Source: Mycobacterium sp. 1164966.3 (GTDB lineage: Bacteria > Actinomycetota > Actinomycetes > Mycobacteriales > Mycobacteriaceae). From it: 35,522 nt of DNA. The translations under genes were made by a program, and so were the position numbers. The notes under the pieces were generated by a model. The model was not told the DNA's origin. It worked only from the letters and a program-made list of their open reading frames with translations, and searched no databases. Shown one piece after another: positions 14,708 through 22,285 of this stretch. How positions within the stretch are numbered: position 1 is the stretch's first letter; each line of letters begins with the position of its first letter. The stretch covers positions 1-35,522 of the forward strand of contig NZ_LZSG01000046.1 in NCBI RefSeq assembly GCF_001665395.1, read 5' to 3'.

Positions 14708-16375
14708 TTACCGCCTGCGGCTCTTCTTGCGGGGCGGCGGCAGCGCACCCTCGGCGCGCAATCGGGCGGCATGTTCGGCCAGTGCGTCCACCAGCGGACC
14801 CACCGCGGCGGTATCGGGCTGCACGTCGACGCGCAGTCCGAACTCGGCGGCGGTCTCGGCGGTCTTGGGGCCGATGCAGGCGATGATCGTCCGCGCATGC
14901 GGCTTGCCCGCGATGCCGACCAGGTTGCGCACCGTGGAACTCGACGTGAAGCACACCGCGTCGAACCCGCCCGTCTTGATCATTTCGCGGGTGGTTGCCG
15001 GCGGGGGCGCGGCGCGCACCGTCCGGTAGGCGGTGACGTCCTCGATCTCCCAGCCCCGCTCGCGCAGACCCTCGGCCAGCGTCTCAGTGGCAATGTCGGC
15101 GCGCGGCAACAACACCCGGTTCACCGGGTCGAAAATGCTGTCGTAGGGCGGGAATTCGTCAAGCAGGCCGATCGAGGACTGCTCGCCGGCGGGCACCAGC
15201 TCGGGGCTGATCCCGAACGCCCGGACCCGGTCGGCCGTCGACTCACCCACACAGGCGATCTTCACCCCGGAGAACGCGCGGGCGTCCAGACCGAATTCGC
15301 CGAACTTCTCCCACACCGCGCGCACCGCGTTGGTGGAGGTGAACACCACCCATTGGAAACGACCGTCGACCAGGCCCTTGACCGCGCGCTCCATCTGCGC
15401 GGGACTGCGCGGTGGCTCCACGGCGATGGTCGGCACCTCGATGGGCAGTGCGCCGTAGGACGTCAGCCGCTCGCTCATCTCGCCGGCCTGGTCCTTGGTG
15501 CGTGGCACCAGCACCGTCCAGCCGTACAGTGCGCGGCTCTCCCACCAGTTCAGCTTCGCGCGGCTGGCCACCGTCTTGCCGATGGTCACCACCAGGGTCC
15601 CGCTCTGCGGGTCGCCGCCGGTTGCGGAAGAAACCCCGGCGTCAGTGCCGCTCAGTACGGCCGGGTCGGTCAGTCCCAGCAGCGTTGTCTCGACCGATCG
15701 TTGCTGGCAGGTGGTGCCGTGCGCGGTCACCACGCACGGCGTGGTCTCGGCCAGCTCGTGGTCGATCAGGGTGCGGGCGGCGTCGGCCAGGTGCGACGCG
15801 GTGGCCTGCAGGATCAGCGGCCCGGGGGCGGCGGCCAAAGCGTCCCAGTCCACTTCACCGCGCACGTCGGCAACGGTGTGCGACGAGCCCAGCGGCAGCC
15901 CCGCGTACGTCGGGACGGCGCTGGTGGAGGCCAGGCCCGGGATGATCTCGATGTGCATGTGGGCGCGCGCGACGGCGGTCACCTCGGTGATGACCGCATC
16001 CACCGAAAGCGGGTCACCCGCCACCAGCCGCACCACGTCAGCACCGGTACGGGCCTCGGCGGTCAGCGTCTTGGCGACCTCGGCGGGATCGCCCAGGGCC
16101 GGCCGGATGTCCGGTGCGCCCGGCACCGGCGGGGCGACGTCAGCGGGCTGCTTTTCGTCGGCGTTGCCAGGCGGGTCCGCCGGCGCCGGACCGGACACCG
16201 GCGGTAGGTCCTTGCCGACCACCGCCAGTATCGGCTCGGGCACGTCGGGGTCGGTGAACACCAGGGCAGCATTCGCCAGCACGGTGGCGGCCCGCGTGGT
16301 CAGCAGGCCTGGGTCACCGGGACCCGAGCCCACGAACGTGATGCGGCCCGGTCTCGGCTTACGCCCTCGCGTCAT
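14708..16375 (-). CDS. hemD: Bifunctional uroporphyrinogen-III C-methyltransferase-like / uroporphyrinogen-III synthase
   Basis: The 555-residue protein has two parts. The N-terminal half is SUMT/CobA-like, with VGSGPGDPGLLTTRAA (residues 15-30), VRLVAGDPLSVDAVI and IIPGLASTSAVPTYAGLPLG. The C-terminal half, about residues 285-540, is uroporphyrinogen-III synthase. It has VLVPRTKDQAGEMSERL, FTSTNAVRAVWEKF, VLLPRADIATETLAEGLRERG and FTSSSTVRNLVGIAG. The synthase closes and inverts ring D of hydroxymethylbilane; whether the methylase half is active cannot be seen. It has a Pro/Ala-rich variable insertion at about residues 55-90 that splits the methylase domain. The tail is lysine/arginine-rich (PPPRKKSRRR). 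Two ATGs stand side by side at 16378 and 16375 after GGGAG at 16388-16384; I use the second, MTRGRK. It follows hemC by 46 nt. Confidence 0.93.
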   Translation of the reverse strand: MTRGRKPRPGRITFVGSGPGDPGLLTTRAATVLANAALVFTDPDVPEPILAVVGKDLPPVSGPAPADPPGNADEKQPADVAPPVPGAPDIRPALGDPAEVAKTLTAEARTGADVVRLVAGDPLSVDAVITEVTAVARAHMHIEIIPGLASTSAVPTYAGLPLGSSHTVADVRGEVDWDALAAAPGPLILQATASHLADAARTLIDHELAETTPCVVTAHGTTCQQRSVETTLLGLTDPAVLSGTDAGVSSATGGDPQSGTLVVTIGKTVASRAKLNWWESRALYGWTVLVPRTKDQAGEMSERLTSYGALPIEVPTIAVEPPRSPAQMERAVKGLVDGRFQWVVFTSTNAVRAVWEKFGEFGLDARAFSGVKIACVGESTADRVRAFGISPELVPAGEQSSIGLLDEFPPYDSIFDPVNRVLLPRADIATETLAEGLRERGWEIEDVTAYRTVRAAPPPATTREMIKTGGFDAVCFTSSSTVRNLVGIAGKPHARTIIACIGPKTAETAAEFGLRVDVQPDTAAVGPLVDALAEHAARLRAEGALPPPRKKSRRR

Positions 16376-16421
16376 CATTGTCGCTCCCACGTCGTCTTTC
16401 TAACTCTTTCCAGAGTCTCGT

Positions 16422-17369
16422 TTAACTTCCGCGCGCGCGGTCTTGCCGCGCCTGACCCATCAGCTCCCGGGCGCCCAGCTCGAACAGTTCCGCGGCGACC
16501 GAGAGCCCCAGCTCCCGGGCCCGATCAGAACTGCCGATGCCGGACGCGCGGATCACGTCGGATCCGTCCAGCGCCGCTACGCAGCCGCGCAGCGACAGCT
16601 CGTCGAAGACGTGGCCTTCCTCATCGATGGACTCGACCACTTCGGCGATCGCGCCCACCGGTGCGGAGCAGCCGGCCTCCAATTCGGCGAGCAAGGCACG
16701 CTCGGCAGTGACCGCCGCGCGCGTGTCGGCGTCGTCCAACTCCGCCAGCACTGCCGCGAGCCGATGATCCCCGGCGCGGCACTCGACCGCGAGCGCGCCT
16801 TGAGCCGGTGCTGGCAACATTTGCACCGGCTCTAGCGTCTCGGTGACATCACCGAGGCGGCCCAACCGGGCCAGACCGGCCCGGGCTACCACGATGGCGT
16901 CAAGATCACCACTGCTTACCCTGTTCAACCTGGTATCTAGGTTGCCTCTTAGGGGGCGGATTTCCAAACCGAGACCCAATGCTCTAAGCTGTGCGGCCCG
17001 CCGCGGCGACGAGGTACCCACCAGCGAGCCCACCGGCAACTCCCCCAGCGTCAGCCCGTCGCGGGCCACCAGAGCGTCGCGTGGGTCGTTGCGCGGCGGT
17101 ATTGCGGCGATGGTGAACCTAGGGTCCTCGGCAGTTGGCAAATCCTTGTGCGAGTGCACCGCCGCCTCCACCCGGCCCTCGTGCATGGCTTCCCGCAGCG
17201 CGGTGGTGAAGACACCTACGCCGAGATTTTCGATGGGCGCCGACGACCGGTCCCCGACGGTGCTGATGGTCACCAACTCCGCAGCGTGGCCGTTGGCGAT
17301 CAGGGCGTCCCTGACGACGGCGGCCTGGGTGGTGGCCAGCAGGCTGCCCCGGGTGCCGATCCGGATCAC
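16422..17369 (-). CDS. hemC: Hydroxymethylbilane synthase (porphobilinogen deaminase)
   Basis: The 315-residue enzyme links four porphobilinogen units into hydroxymethylbilane. The start IRIGTRGSLLATTQA is the family N-terminus. GDRSSAPI and HSHKDLPT carry conserved substrate and catalytic regions, and GTSSPRRAAQLRA and IRPLRGNLDTRLNR hold the arginines that bind cofactor carboxylates. The dipyrromethane cofactor is attached at Cys234 in EAGCSAPVGA. I use the GTG at 17369, which gives M-IRIGT; a TTG at 17378 would add three residues. It begins 12 nt after the end of hemA and is part of the same operon. Confidence 0.95.
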   Translation of the reverse strand: MIRIGTRGSLLATTQAAVVRDALIANGHAAELVTISTVGDRSSAPIENLGVGVFTTALREAMHEGRVEAAVHSHKDLPTAEDPRFTIAAIPPRNDPRDALVARDGLTLGELPVGSLVGTSSPRRAAQLRALGLGLEIRPLRGNLDTRLNRVSSGDLDAIVVARAGLARLGRLGDVTETLEPVQMLPAPAQGALAVECRAGDHRLAAVLAELDDADTRAAVTAERALLAELEAGCSAPVGAIAEVVESIDEEGHVFDELSLRGCVAALDGSDVIRASGIGSSDRARELGLSVAAELFELGARELMGQARQDRARGS

Positions 17370-17381
17370 GTGCGCCAATCG

Positions 17382-18767
17382 CTACTCGGCGGACTTCTGC
17401 GCGCCGCGCGGGTGGCTGGTTGCGTCGAATCCGCTTGCTACAACCGGTAATTCACCGGCCGTCGCGACGGCGTCGACTGCTGTCTGGTCCAGTTCGAAAA
17501 GTTCGCGCAGCGCCTCGGCGTAGCTGTCGCCGCCGGGGGCGCGGGCCAGCTGCTTGATCCGCACCGTGGGTGCGTGCAGCAGCTTGTCCACCACCCGCCG
17601 CACCGTGCGGGCCACCTCTTCGCGCTCGTCGCTTTCCAGCCCGGGCAGGCGGTTGTCCAGGCGCAACAACTCCGCCTCGACCACATCAGCGGCCCGCTGG
17701 CGCAGCGCGGTGACCGTGGGCGTGACCTCGGCCATCCGCTGGCCCGCCAGGTAAGCGGCGACCTCGGCGGCCACGATGTGCCGTGCGGCGTCGACATCGG
17801 CGGCCGCGGCATGGGCCGACGGTTCGCGTTGCACGCGGTCCACGTCGACGACCCAGACGCCGGGCAGTCCGGCCACCGCCGGATCGACGTCGCGCGGCAT
17901 CCCAAGGTCGCATATCACCAGTGGATGCGCCGTCTCGTCACGGCGCGCGGCAGCGAGGGCATGATGCACATCGGCCAGCGAAACCACGGGGCTCAGTGCG
18001 CCGGTACAGCTGACCACCACGTCGGCATCGGCCAGCGCGTGCGGCAGCCGGTCCAGGGCCAGCGCCTCGGCCGATACATGAGATTCGCGGATCTTGCGAA
18101 CCAGCCGCTGCGCCCGCGAGTGCGACCGGTTGAGCACCTGGATGCGCCCGATCCCGGCCCGGGTCAGATGGGCCGCCGACAGTGCGCCCATCGCACCGGC
18201 GCCGATCACGACGGCGGTCTTGCCGTCCAGCCCGCCCAGCCTGCGCTCGGCCATGCCGAGCGCAACCGACACCACCGAAGCGCCGGCGGCGTCGATCGCG
18301 GTTTCCGAGTGCACCCGCTTGCCCACCGACAACGCGCGCTGGGCCAGCTCGTGCAGCACCCGGCCGACGGTGCGGTTGGCCTCGGCGGCGGCATAGGCGC
18401 GGCGCACCTGACCAAGCACCTGCTGCTCGCCGACCACGGCGGAGTCCAGGCCACTGGACACCGCGAACAGATGCTCGACGGCAGCCTCGCTGTAGCGGAC
18501 GTAGGCGTATTTGGTGAGGTCGCCCATCGACATGCCGGAGTGTTCGGACAGCACCTGGCCGATCACCGACAACCCGGCGTGGAACGCTTCCACCACCGCG
18601 TAGACCTCGACCCGGTTGCATGTTGACAACACCATCGCCTCGGTGACCAGCGGTGACTGCAGCACCCGGTCGACGATCTTGACCTGATCGGATTCGTCGA
18701 CGCTGAGTTGTTCCAGGACCGGGACCGGCGCACTGCGGTGCGAAACCCCGAAGAGCAAGATGCTCAC
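17382..18767 (-). CDS. hemA: Glutamyl-tRNA reductase
   Basis: This 461-residue enzyme reduces glutamyl-tRNA(Glu) to glutamate-1-semialdehyde with NADPH, the first committed step of C5-pathway haem synthesis. The N-terminal catalytic domain has FGVSHRSAPV and the nucleophile Cys50 in LSTCNRVEVYA. GEQQVLGQVRRAY follows. The NADPH site is VVIGAGAMG (about residues 186-194). The C-terminal dimerisation domain covers about 310-430. The GTG start at 18767 has AGGTGA about 7 nt upstream. The first gene of the haem run is the glutaredoxin-like gene 100 nt upstream, and that gap may hold a separate hemA promoter. hemL is not in the window. Confidence 0.96.
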   Translation of the reverse strand: MSILLFGVSHRSAPVPVLEQLSVDESDQVKIVDRVLQSPLVTEAMVLSTCNRVEVYAVVEAFHAGLSVIGQVLSEHSGMSMGDLTKYAYVRYSEAAVEHLFAVSSGLDSAVVGEQQVLGQVRRAYAAAEANRTVGRVLHELAQRALSVGKRVHSETAIDAAGASVVSVALGMAERRLGGLDGKTAVVIGAGAMGALSAAHLTRAGIGRIQVLNRSHSRAQRLVRKIRESHVSAEALALDRLPHALADADVVVSCTGALSPVVSLADVHHALAAARRDETAHPLVICDLGMPRDVDPAVAGLPGVWVVDVDRVQREPSAHAAAADVDAARHIVAAEVAAYLAGQRMAEVTPTVTALRQRAADVVEAELLRLDNRLPGLESDEREEVARTVRRVVDKLLHAPTVRIKQLARAPGGDSYAEALRELFELDQTAVDAVATAGELPVVASGFDATSHPRGAQKSAE

Positions 18768-18867
18768 GGCAGCATCACCTGGCCAGCTCCCTTGCTTAGC
18801 TCCAGCAGAACTGGTGTCTACGGTAATGGTTTACGAGCTGGGCTACCAAATGTCGGCCGGTGTCCAT

Positions 18868-19125
18868 TCATCGGGCGAGATCGGCACGCAGCCGCGGCTC
18901 GTCGATCTCCCAGTAGCTGTGCTCGCGGCCGTCCAGCAGGATCACCGGCAGCCGGTCACCGAACTCTGCCCGCAACCCGGGATCGCCCGCGGAAGCCGCG
19001 GCGTCCACGTCGGTGACCGACAGCTCGAAGCCCAGCTCGGCGGCCAATTCGTCCAGCCGCCGGCGTACCCGCTGGCAAATCGTGCAGCCGTCGCGGGTCA
19101 GCAGCTGCACCTGCGGTCGGGTCAT
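18868..19125 (-). CDS. Glutaredoxin-like thiol-redox protein (Rv0508-like)
   Basis: The 85-residue protein begins MTRPQVQLLTRDGCTICQRV with a thioredoxin-fold CxxC pair (Cys14, Cys17; sequence C-T-I-C). The cis-proline loop is RLPVILLDG, and SYWEIDEPRLRADL makes the last helix. This matches the DUF836/glutaredoxin-like group. Substrates are unknown; its constant place before hemA suggests a redox job linked to haem synthesis, but that is inference. The ATG at 19125 is chosen because the fold begins there; the open frame extends upstream over the divergent gene and is not used. The next gene upstream is divergent. Confidence 0.85.
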   Translation of the reverse strand: MTRPQVQLLTRDGCTICQRVRRRLDELAAELGFELSVTDVDAAASAGDPGLRAEFGDRLPVILLDGREHSYWEIDEPRLRADLAR

Positions 19126-19147
19126 GGTTACCAGTCTCTCAACTGAA

Positions 19148-19185
19148 TTGTGGCGCCGCCTGGTGGCCGCTACGTTGCCGCTGTG
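19148..19185 (+). promoter_or_regulatory. Promoter for a leaderless transcript
   Basis: TTGTGG (19148-19153) and TACGTT (19171-19176) are separated by 17 nt, and the GTG start at 19183 follows the -10 box by 6 nt. In mycobacteria transcription begins about 6-7 nt after TANNNT, so the mRNA would begin at or next to the GTG with no ribosome site, and indeed none is visible. Confidence 0.65.
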
Positions 19186-19578
19186 GCTGCCGAGATGAAT
19201 CCGCGCGTCGATCCCGACGACCTGCGAAGGCGACTGGCCGAACTCGACGATCAAGTCGCCGGCATGCTGCGCACCCGCTACGACAGCGACAGATCGGGCT
19301 ACACCGCCGCGCGGCAGCTGTGGCACCGCGGCGCCGCCGAGGTCCAGGTGGGATTTTCGATTTTGGCTAGGCTCGTGGCACTGGCCGAGTCTCGCCGTCA
19401 CGCCCACCGCGTGGTCAATGAAATCGATTCTCTCGCAACGGCTTTGCCCGCATCGCCGCCGGGGCGCGACGCGGCCGCGCACACCGAGGCACGCCGGCAC
19501 TGGACTCGCGGCGAAGCGATGATGCGCGAGTCCTTGGCCCGGCTGCGGGCCGCGGATGCCCCCGCCCACACCAACTAG
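19183..19578 (+). CDS. Hypothetical helical protein
   Basis: The 131-residue product begins at a GTG (MAAEMNPRVDPDDLRRRLAELDDQ) and is rich in Ala, Arg and Leu. The spacing of hydrophobic residues in LRRRLAELDDQVAGMLRTRY and in VGFSILARLVALAESRRHAH suggests a bundle of helices without membrane segments or a signal. I do not recognise the family. M. tuberculosis has mmpS2-mmpL2 (Rv0506-Rv0507) in this place; here only this gene is present. The start is supported by the leaderless promoter just upstream; GTG 19150 and ATG 19195 are alternatives. Third-position GC is like that of its neighbours, so a real gene is likely. Confidence 0.65.
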   Translation: MAAEMNPRVDPDDLRRRLAELDDQVAGMLRTRYDSDRSGYTAARQLWHRGAAEVQVGFSILARLVALAESRRHAHRVVNEIDSLATALPASPPGRDAAAHTEARRHWTRGEAMMRESLARLRAADAPAHTN

Positions 19579-19685
19579 CCGTCTAACGTCCTGACGGTCG
19601 CGGCGGGCGCCGGATAGGCCAGATAGGGTTGATAGCGATCACCACAGCGGCCACCGGGCGGGCACGCGTTTTAGGAGGTTTGGCG

Positions 19686-20603
19686 ATGACTTCCTCTGAT
19701 TCGGGCGCTCATTCAGCCGGCGCGGAAAACGTTCAGGACGTCGATCTGGCGTCGCTCGCCCACAACGCGAGCGCCGAGCGTGCGCTGCGCGACCTGGAGA
19801 CCGCTCCGGAAGAGGCTCGTCCGCAGCCGCCGGTCGACCTGACCGCCGCCGCCTTCTTCGACGTGGACAACACCCTGGTGCAGGGCTCGTCGCTGGCGCA
19901 TTTCGCCCGCGGGCTGGCCGCACGCAACTACTTCACCTACCGCGACGTGATCGGTTTCGTCTACGCGCAGGCCAAGTACCAGATACTCGGCAAGGAGTTC
20001 AGCAACGACGCCGCCGCCGGCCGCCGTAAAGCGCTCACCTTCATCGAAGGCCGGCCCGTCGCGGAGCTGGTTGCGCTGGGCGAGGAGATCTACGACGACA
20101 GAATCGCCGACAAGATCTGGCCCGGCACTCGCGAGCTCACGCAGATGCACCTCGACGCCGGCCAACAGGTCTGGTTGATCACCGCAACGCCCTATGAGCT
20201 CGCGGTGACAATCGCGCGCCGGCTCGGCCTGACCGGCGCGCTGGGTACCGTCGCCGAGTCGGTCGACGGGGTGTTCACCGGCAGGTTGGTGGGCGAAATG
20301 CTGCACGGCACCGGAAAAGCCCATGCGGTGCGGTCGCTGGCGATCCGCGAGGGCCTCAACCTGAAACGCTGCACGGCGTACTCCGACAGCTTCAACGACG
20401 TACCGATGCTCTCGCTGGTGGGGACCGCGGTCGTGATCAACCCCGACACCCGCCTGCGTAACCTGGCCCGCGAACGGGGATGGGAGATCCGCGACTTCCG
20501 GACCGCCCGCAAGGCGGCGAAGATCGGTGTTCCGTCGGCCCTGGCGCTGGGCGCGGCCGGCGGCGCGCTGGCGGCTTTGGCGTCACGGCGGCAATCACGC
20601 TAG
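19686..20603 (+). CDS. serB1: HAD-superfamily subfamily IB phosphatase (SerB1/Rv0505c-like)
   Basis: The 305-residue protein is a HAD phosphatase with all four motifs. Motif I is FFDVDNTLV with Asp59 and Asp61, motif II is LITATP (Thr166), motif III is Lys211 in GTGKAHAV, and motif IV is YSDSFNDVPML with Asp234 and Asp238. A cap with several helices lies between motifs I and II. Proteins of this group are annotated as phosphoserine phosphatase, but the cap and the C-terminal Ala-rich segment (LALGAAGGALAALA) differ from SerB2, and lipid-phosphate or CicA-like roles are as likely. AGGAGG at 19673-19678, 7 nt before the ATG, fixes the start. Downstream lies a tandem hairpin repeat that may end the transcript. 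Confidence 0.87.
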   Translation: MTSSDSGAHSAGAENVQDVDLASLAHNASAERALRDLETAPEEARPQPPVDLTAAAFFDVDNTLVQGSSLAHFARGLAARNYFTYRDVIGFVYAQAKYQILGKEFSNDAAAGRRKALTFIEGRPVAELVALGEEIYDDRIADKIWPGTRELTQMHLDAGQQVWLITATPYELAVTIARRLGLTGALGTVAESVDGVFTGRLVGEMLHGTGKAHAVRSLAIREGLNLKRCTAYSDSFNDVPMLSLVGTAVVINPDTRLRNLARERGWEIRDFRTARKAAKIGVPSALALGAAGGALAALASRRQSR

Positions 20604-20714
20604 CCAAATGGTGGCGACCCGCTGCGCCCGGCGCCGCCGCGCTTGCGATCGCCACTGAACCAAAAGGTGGCGACCCGCTGCGCCCGGCGCCGCCGCGCTT
20701 GCGATCGCCACTGA
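20604..20714. repeat. Tandem 56-bp hairpin repeat
   Basis: Two copies, 20604-20659 and 20660-20714, share an identical 49-bp part (20610-20658 and 20666-20714). Each unit begins GGTGGCGACCCGCTGCGC and ends GCGATCGCCACTGA, and its ends GTGGCGA and TCGCCAC pair as a stem. The repeat lies after the HAD phosphatase and before hadD. It can act as a weak terminator or as an unstable repeat in the population. Confidence 0.9.
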
Positions 20715-20764
20715 TAAGCTGCGCCGCTGACCACCTAATTTGTAGAGCAGAGAGCGGCAAGGGC

Positions 20765-21277
20765 ATGACAGTTCCCGAGGGAGCGCAGGGACTCATCGGC
20801 AGCAACTACCGGGCACCGGACTACTTCGAGGTCGGGCGCGAGAAAATCCGGGAGTTCGCGGCTGCCGTCAAAGACGACCACCCGGCGCACTACGACGAGG
20901 CAGCCGCCGCCGAAGCGGGGTATCCCGCGCTGGTGGCGCCACTGACTTTTGCCGCGATTGCCGGACGACGGGTGCAGCTGGAGATCTTCACCAAGTTCAA
21001 GATCCCGATCAATATCGCCAGGGTGTTCCACCGCGACCAGAAATTGCGCTTCCACCGGCCGATCCTGGCGCACGATAGGCTTTACTTCGACACCTACCTG
21101 GACTCGGTGATCGAGTCACACGGTACGGTGCTCGCTGAAATTCGCAGTGAAATCACAGATGCAGAAGGAAAACCTGTGGTCACCGGCGTCGTCACGATGC
21201 TGGGAGAAGCCGCACATCAAGACGCGAGCGCTGAAGAAACCGTCGCCGCAATTGCATCCATATCAGCCGGAAAGTAG
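20765..21277 (+). CDS. hadD: FAS-II (3R)-hydroxyacyl-ACP dehydratase subunit-like protein HadD
   Basis: The 170-residue protein is a MaoC-type single hot-dog protein of the FAS1-like dehydratase group. It has YRAPDYFEVGREKIREFAAAVKDDHPAHYDEAAA, then YPALVAPLTFAAIAG, and the later RVFHRDQKLRFHRPILAHDRLYFDTYLD hot-dog strand region. In this family HadA-type subunits bind substrate and HadB-type supply the catalytic Asp/His. This sequence lacks an obvious D-x4-H hydratase motif, so it probably works with a partner such as HadB. The Rv0504c orthologue is linked to late dehydration steps in mycolic acid chain growth. TAATTT at 20736-20741 could be its -10 box. cmaA2 follows after 10 nt. Confidence 0.85.
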   Translation: MTVPEGAQGLIGSNYRAPDYFEVGREKIREFAAAVKDDHPAHYDEAAAAEAGYPALVAPLTFAAIAGRRVQLEIFTKFKIPINIARVFHRDQKLRFHRPILAHDRLYFDTYLDSVIESHGTVLAEIRSEITDAEGKPVVTGVVTMLGEAAHQDASAEETVAAIASISAGK

Positions 21278-21287
21278 GGTCCGATCA

Positions 21288-22193
21288 ATGACGTCAGAGG
21301 GTCAAAAGAGTGGCGTTCAGCTGAAGCCACCGGTCGAAAAAGTCCAGTCCCACTACGACCGTTCCAACGAATTCTTCAAGCTTTGGCTCGATCCGTCGAT
21401 GACCTACAGCTGTGCCTACTTCGAGCGTCCGGACATGACGCTGGAAGAAGCCCAGCGAGCCAAGCGCGATCTCGCCCTGGGCAAACTCGGGCTGCAGCCG
21501 GGCATGACGCTGCTCGACATCGGCTGCGGTTGGGGTTCGACCATGCGGCACGCAGTGGAGAAGTACGACGTCAACGTGATCGGTTTGACGCTGAGCGAGA
21601 ACCAGCTGGCGCACGACAAGCAGAAGTTCGCCGAGATGGACAGCCCGCGCCGCAAGGAGGTCCGGCTGCAGGGTTGGGAGCTCTTCGACGAGCCGATTGA
21701 CCGGATCGTGTCGCTGGGTGCGTTCGAGCACTTCGCCGACGGCGCCGGCGACGCCGGATATGAGCGCTATGCCACCTTCTTCAAGAAGTACTACGACCTG
21801 TTGCCCGACGACGGCGTGATGTTGCTGCACTCCATCGTGGTGCCCTCCGCCGAAGAGGGCGAGAAGATGGGCCTGAAGCCGACGATGAAGCTGCTGCGGT
21901 TCATCTCGTTCATCCTGAAGGAGATCTTCCCCGGCGGAAAGCTGCCCCAGGTCAACATGGTCGACGAGTACGCCACGGCAGCCGGATTCAACATCACCCG
22001 CCACCACTTCATCGGCGAGCACTACGTGCCGACGCTGACCGCGTGGGCCGACAAGCTGGAAGCGCACCGGGACGAGGCCATCGAGCTGCAGGGCGAGAAG
22101 GTCTTCGACACCTACATGCACTACCTGCGTGGCTGCGCAGAGCTGTTCCGCGACGGCTACACCAACGTGTGCCAGTTCACCATGGAGAAGTAG
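21288..22193 (+). CDS. cmaA2: Cyclopropane mycolic acid synthase CmaA2-type
   Basis: The 301-residue enzyme transfers a methylene from S-adenosylmethionine across a double bond of mycolic acid chains to make a cyclopropane ring. SAM motif I is LLDIGCGWGS (residues 75-84). VIGLTLSENQ follows, and GAFEHF at 145-150 carries Glu147, the counterpart of the bicarbonate-binding Glu of the family. The C-terminal YMHYLRGCAELFRDGYTNVCQFTMEK ends as in CmaA2. Length matches the M. tuberculosis protein (302 residues). hadD ends 10 nt before the ATG and a clear terminator follows, so the pair forms a two-gene mycolate operon. Other mycolate methyltransferases (MmaA group) are close relatives, but the gene order fits cmaA2 best. 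Confidence 0.94.
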   Translation: MTSEGQKSGVQLKPPVEKVQSHYDRSNEFFKLWLDPSMTYSCAYFERPDMTLEEAQRAKRDLALGKLGLQPGMTLLDIGCGWGSTMRHAVEKYDVNVIGLTLSENQLAHDKQKFAEMDSPRRKEVRLQGWELFDEPIDRIVSLGAFEHFADGAGDAGYERYATFFKKYYDLLPDDGVMLLHSIVVPSAEEGEKMGLKPTMKLLRFISFILKEIFPGGKLPQVNMVDEYATAAGFNITRHHFIGEHYVPTLTAWADKLEAHRDEAIELQGEKVFDTYMHYLRGCAELFRDGYTNVCQFTMEK

Positions 22194-22209
22194 TAGCGAC
22201 CGCTACGCG

Positions 22210-22252
22210 AAACGCCCCGGCGCCGGGATAACCCAAGCCGCCGGGGCGTTTT
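22210..22252 (+). terminator. Intrinsic terminator between convergent cmaA2 and acyltransferase
   Basis: The arms AAACGCCCCGGCG (22210-22222) and CGCCGGGGCGTTT (22239-22251) are fully complementary over 13 bp, and TTTTC follows. It is 17 nt after the cmaA2 stop. On the minus strand the A-run gives only a short U-tail, so it may also serve as a weak terminator for the opposite gene. Confidence 0.9.
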
Positions 22253-22285
22253 CATGTCGGGCGATCCCGAATGCCCGCAAATGCC

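Noticed and set aside
14666..16207. A 513-residue plus-strand frame across hemD
   Set aside because: Antisense shadow of hemD with random, His- and Arg-rich composition.
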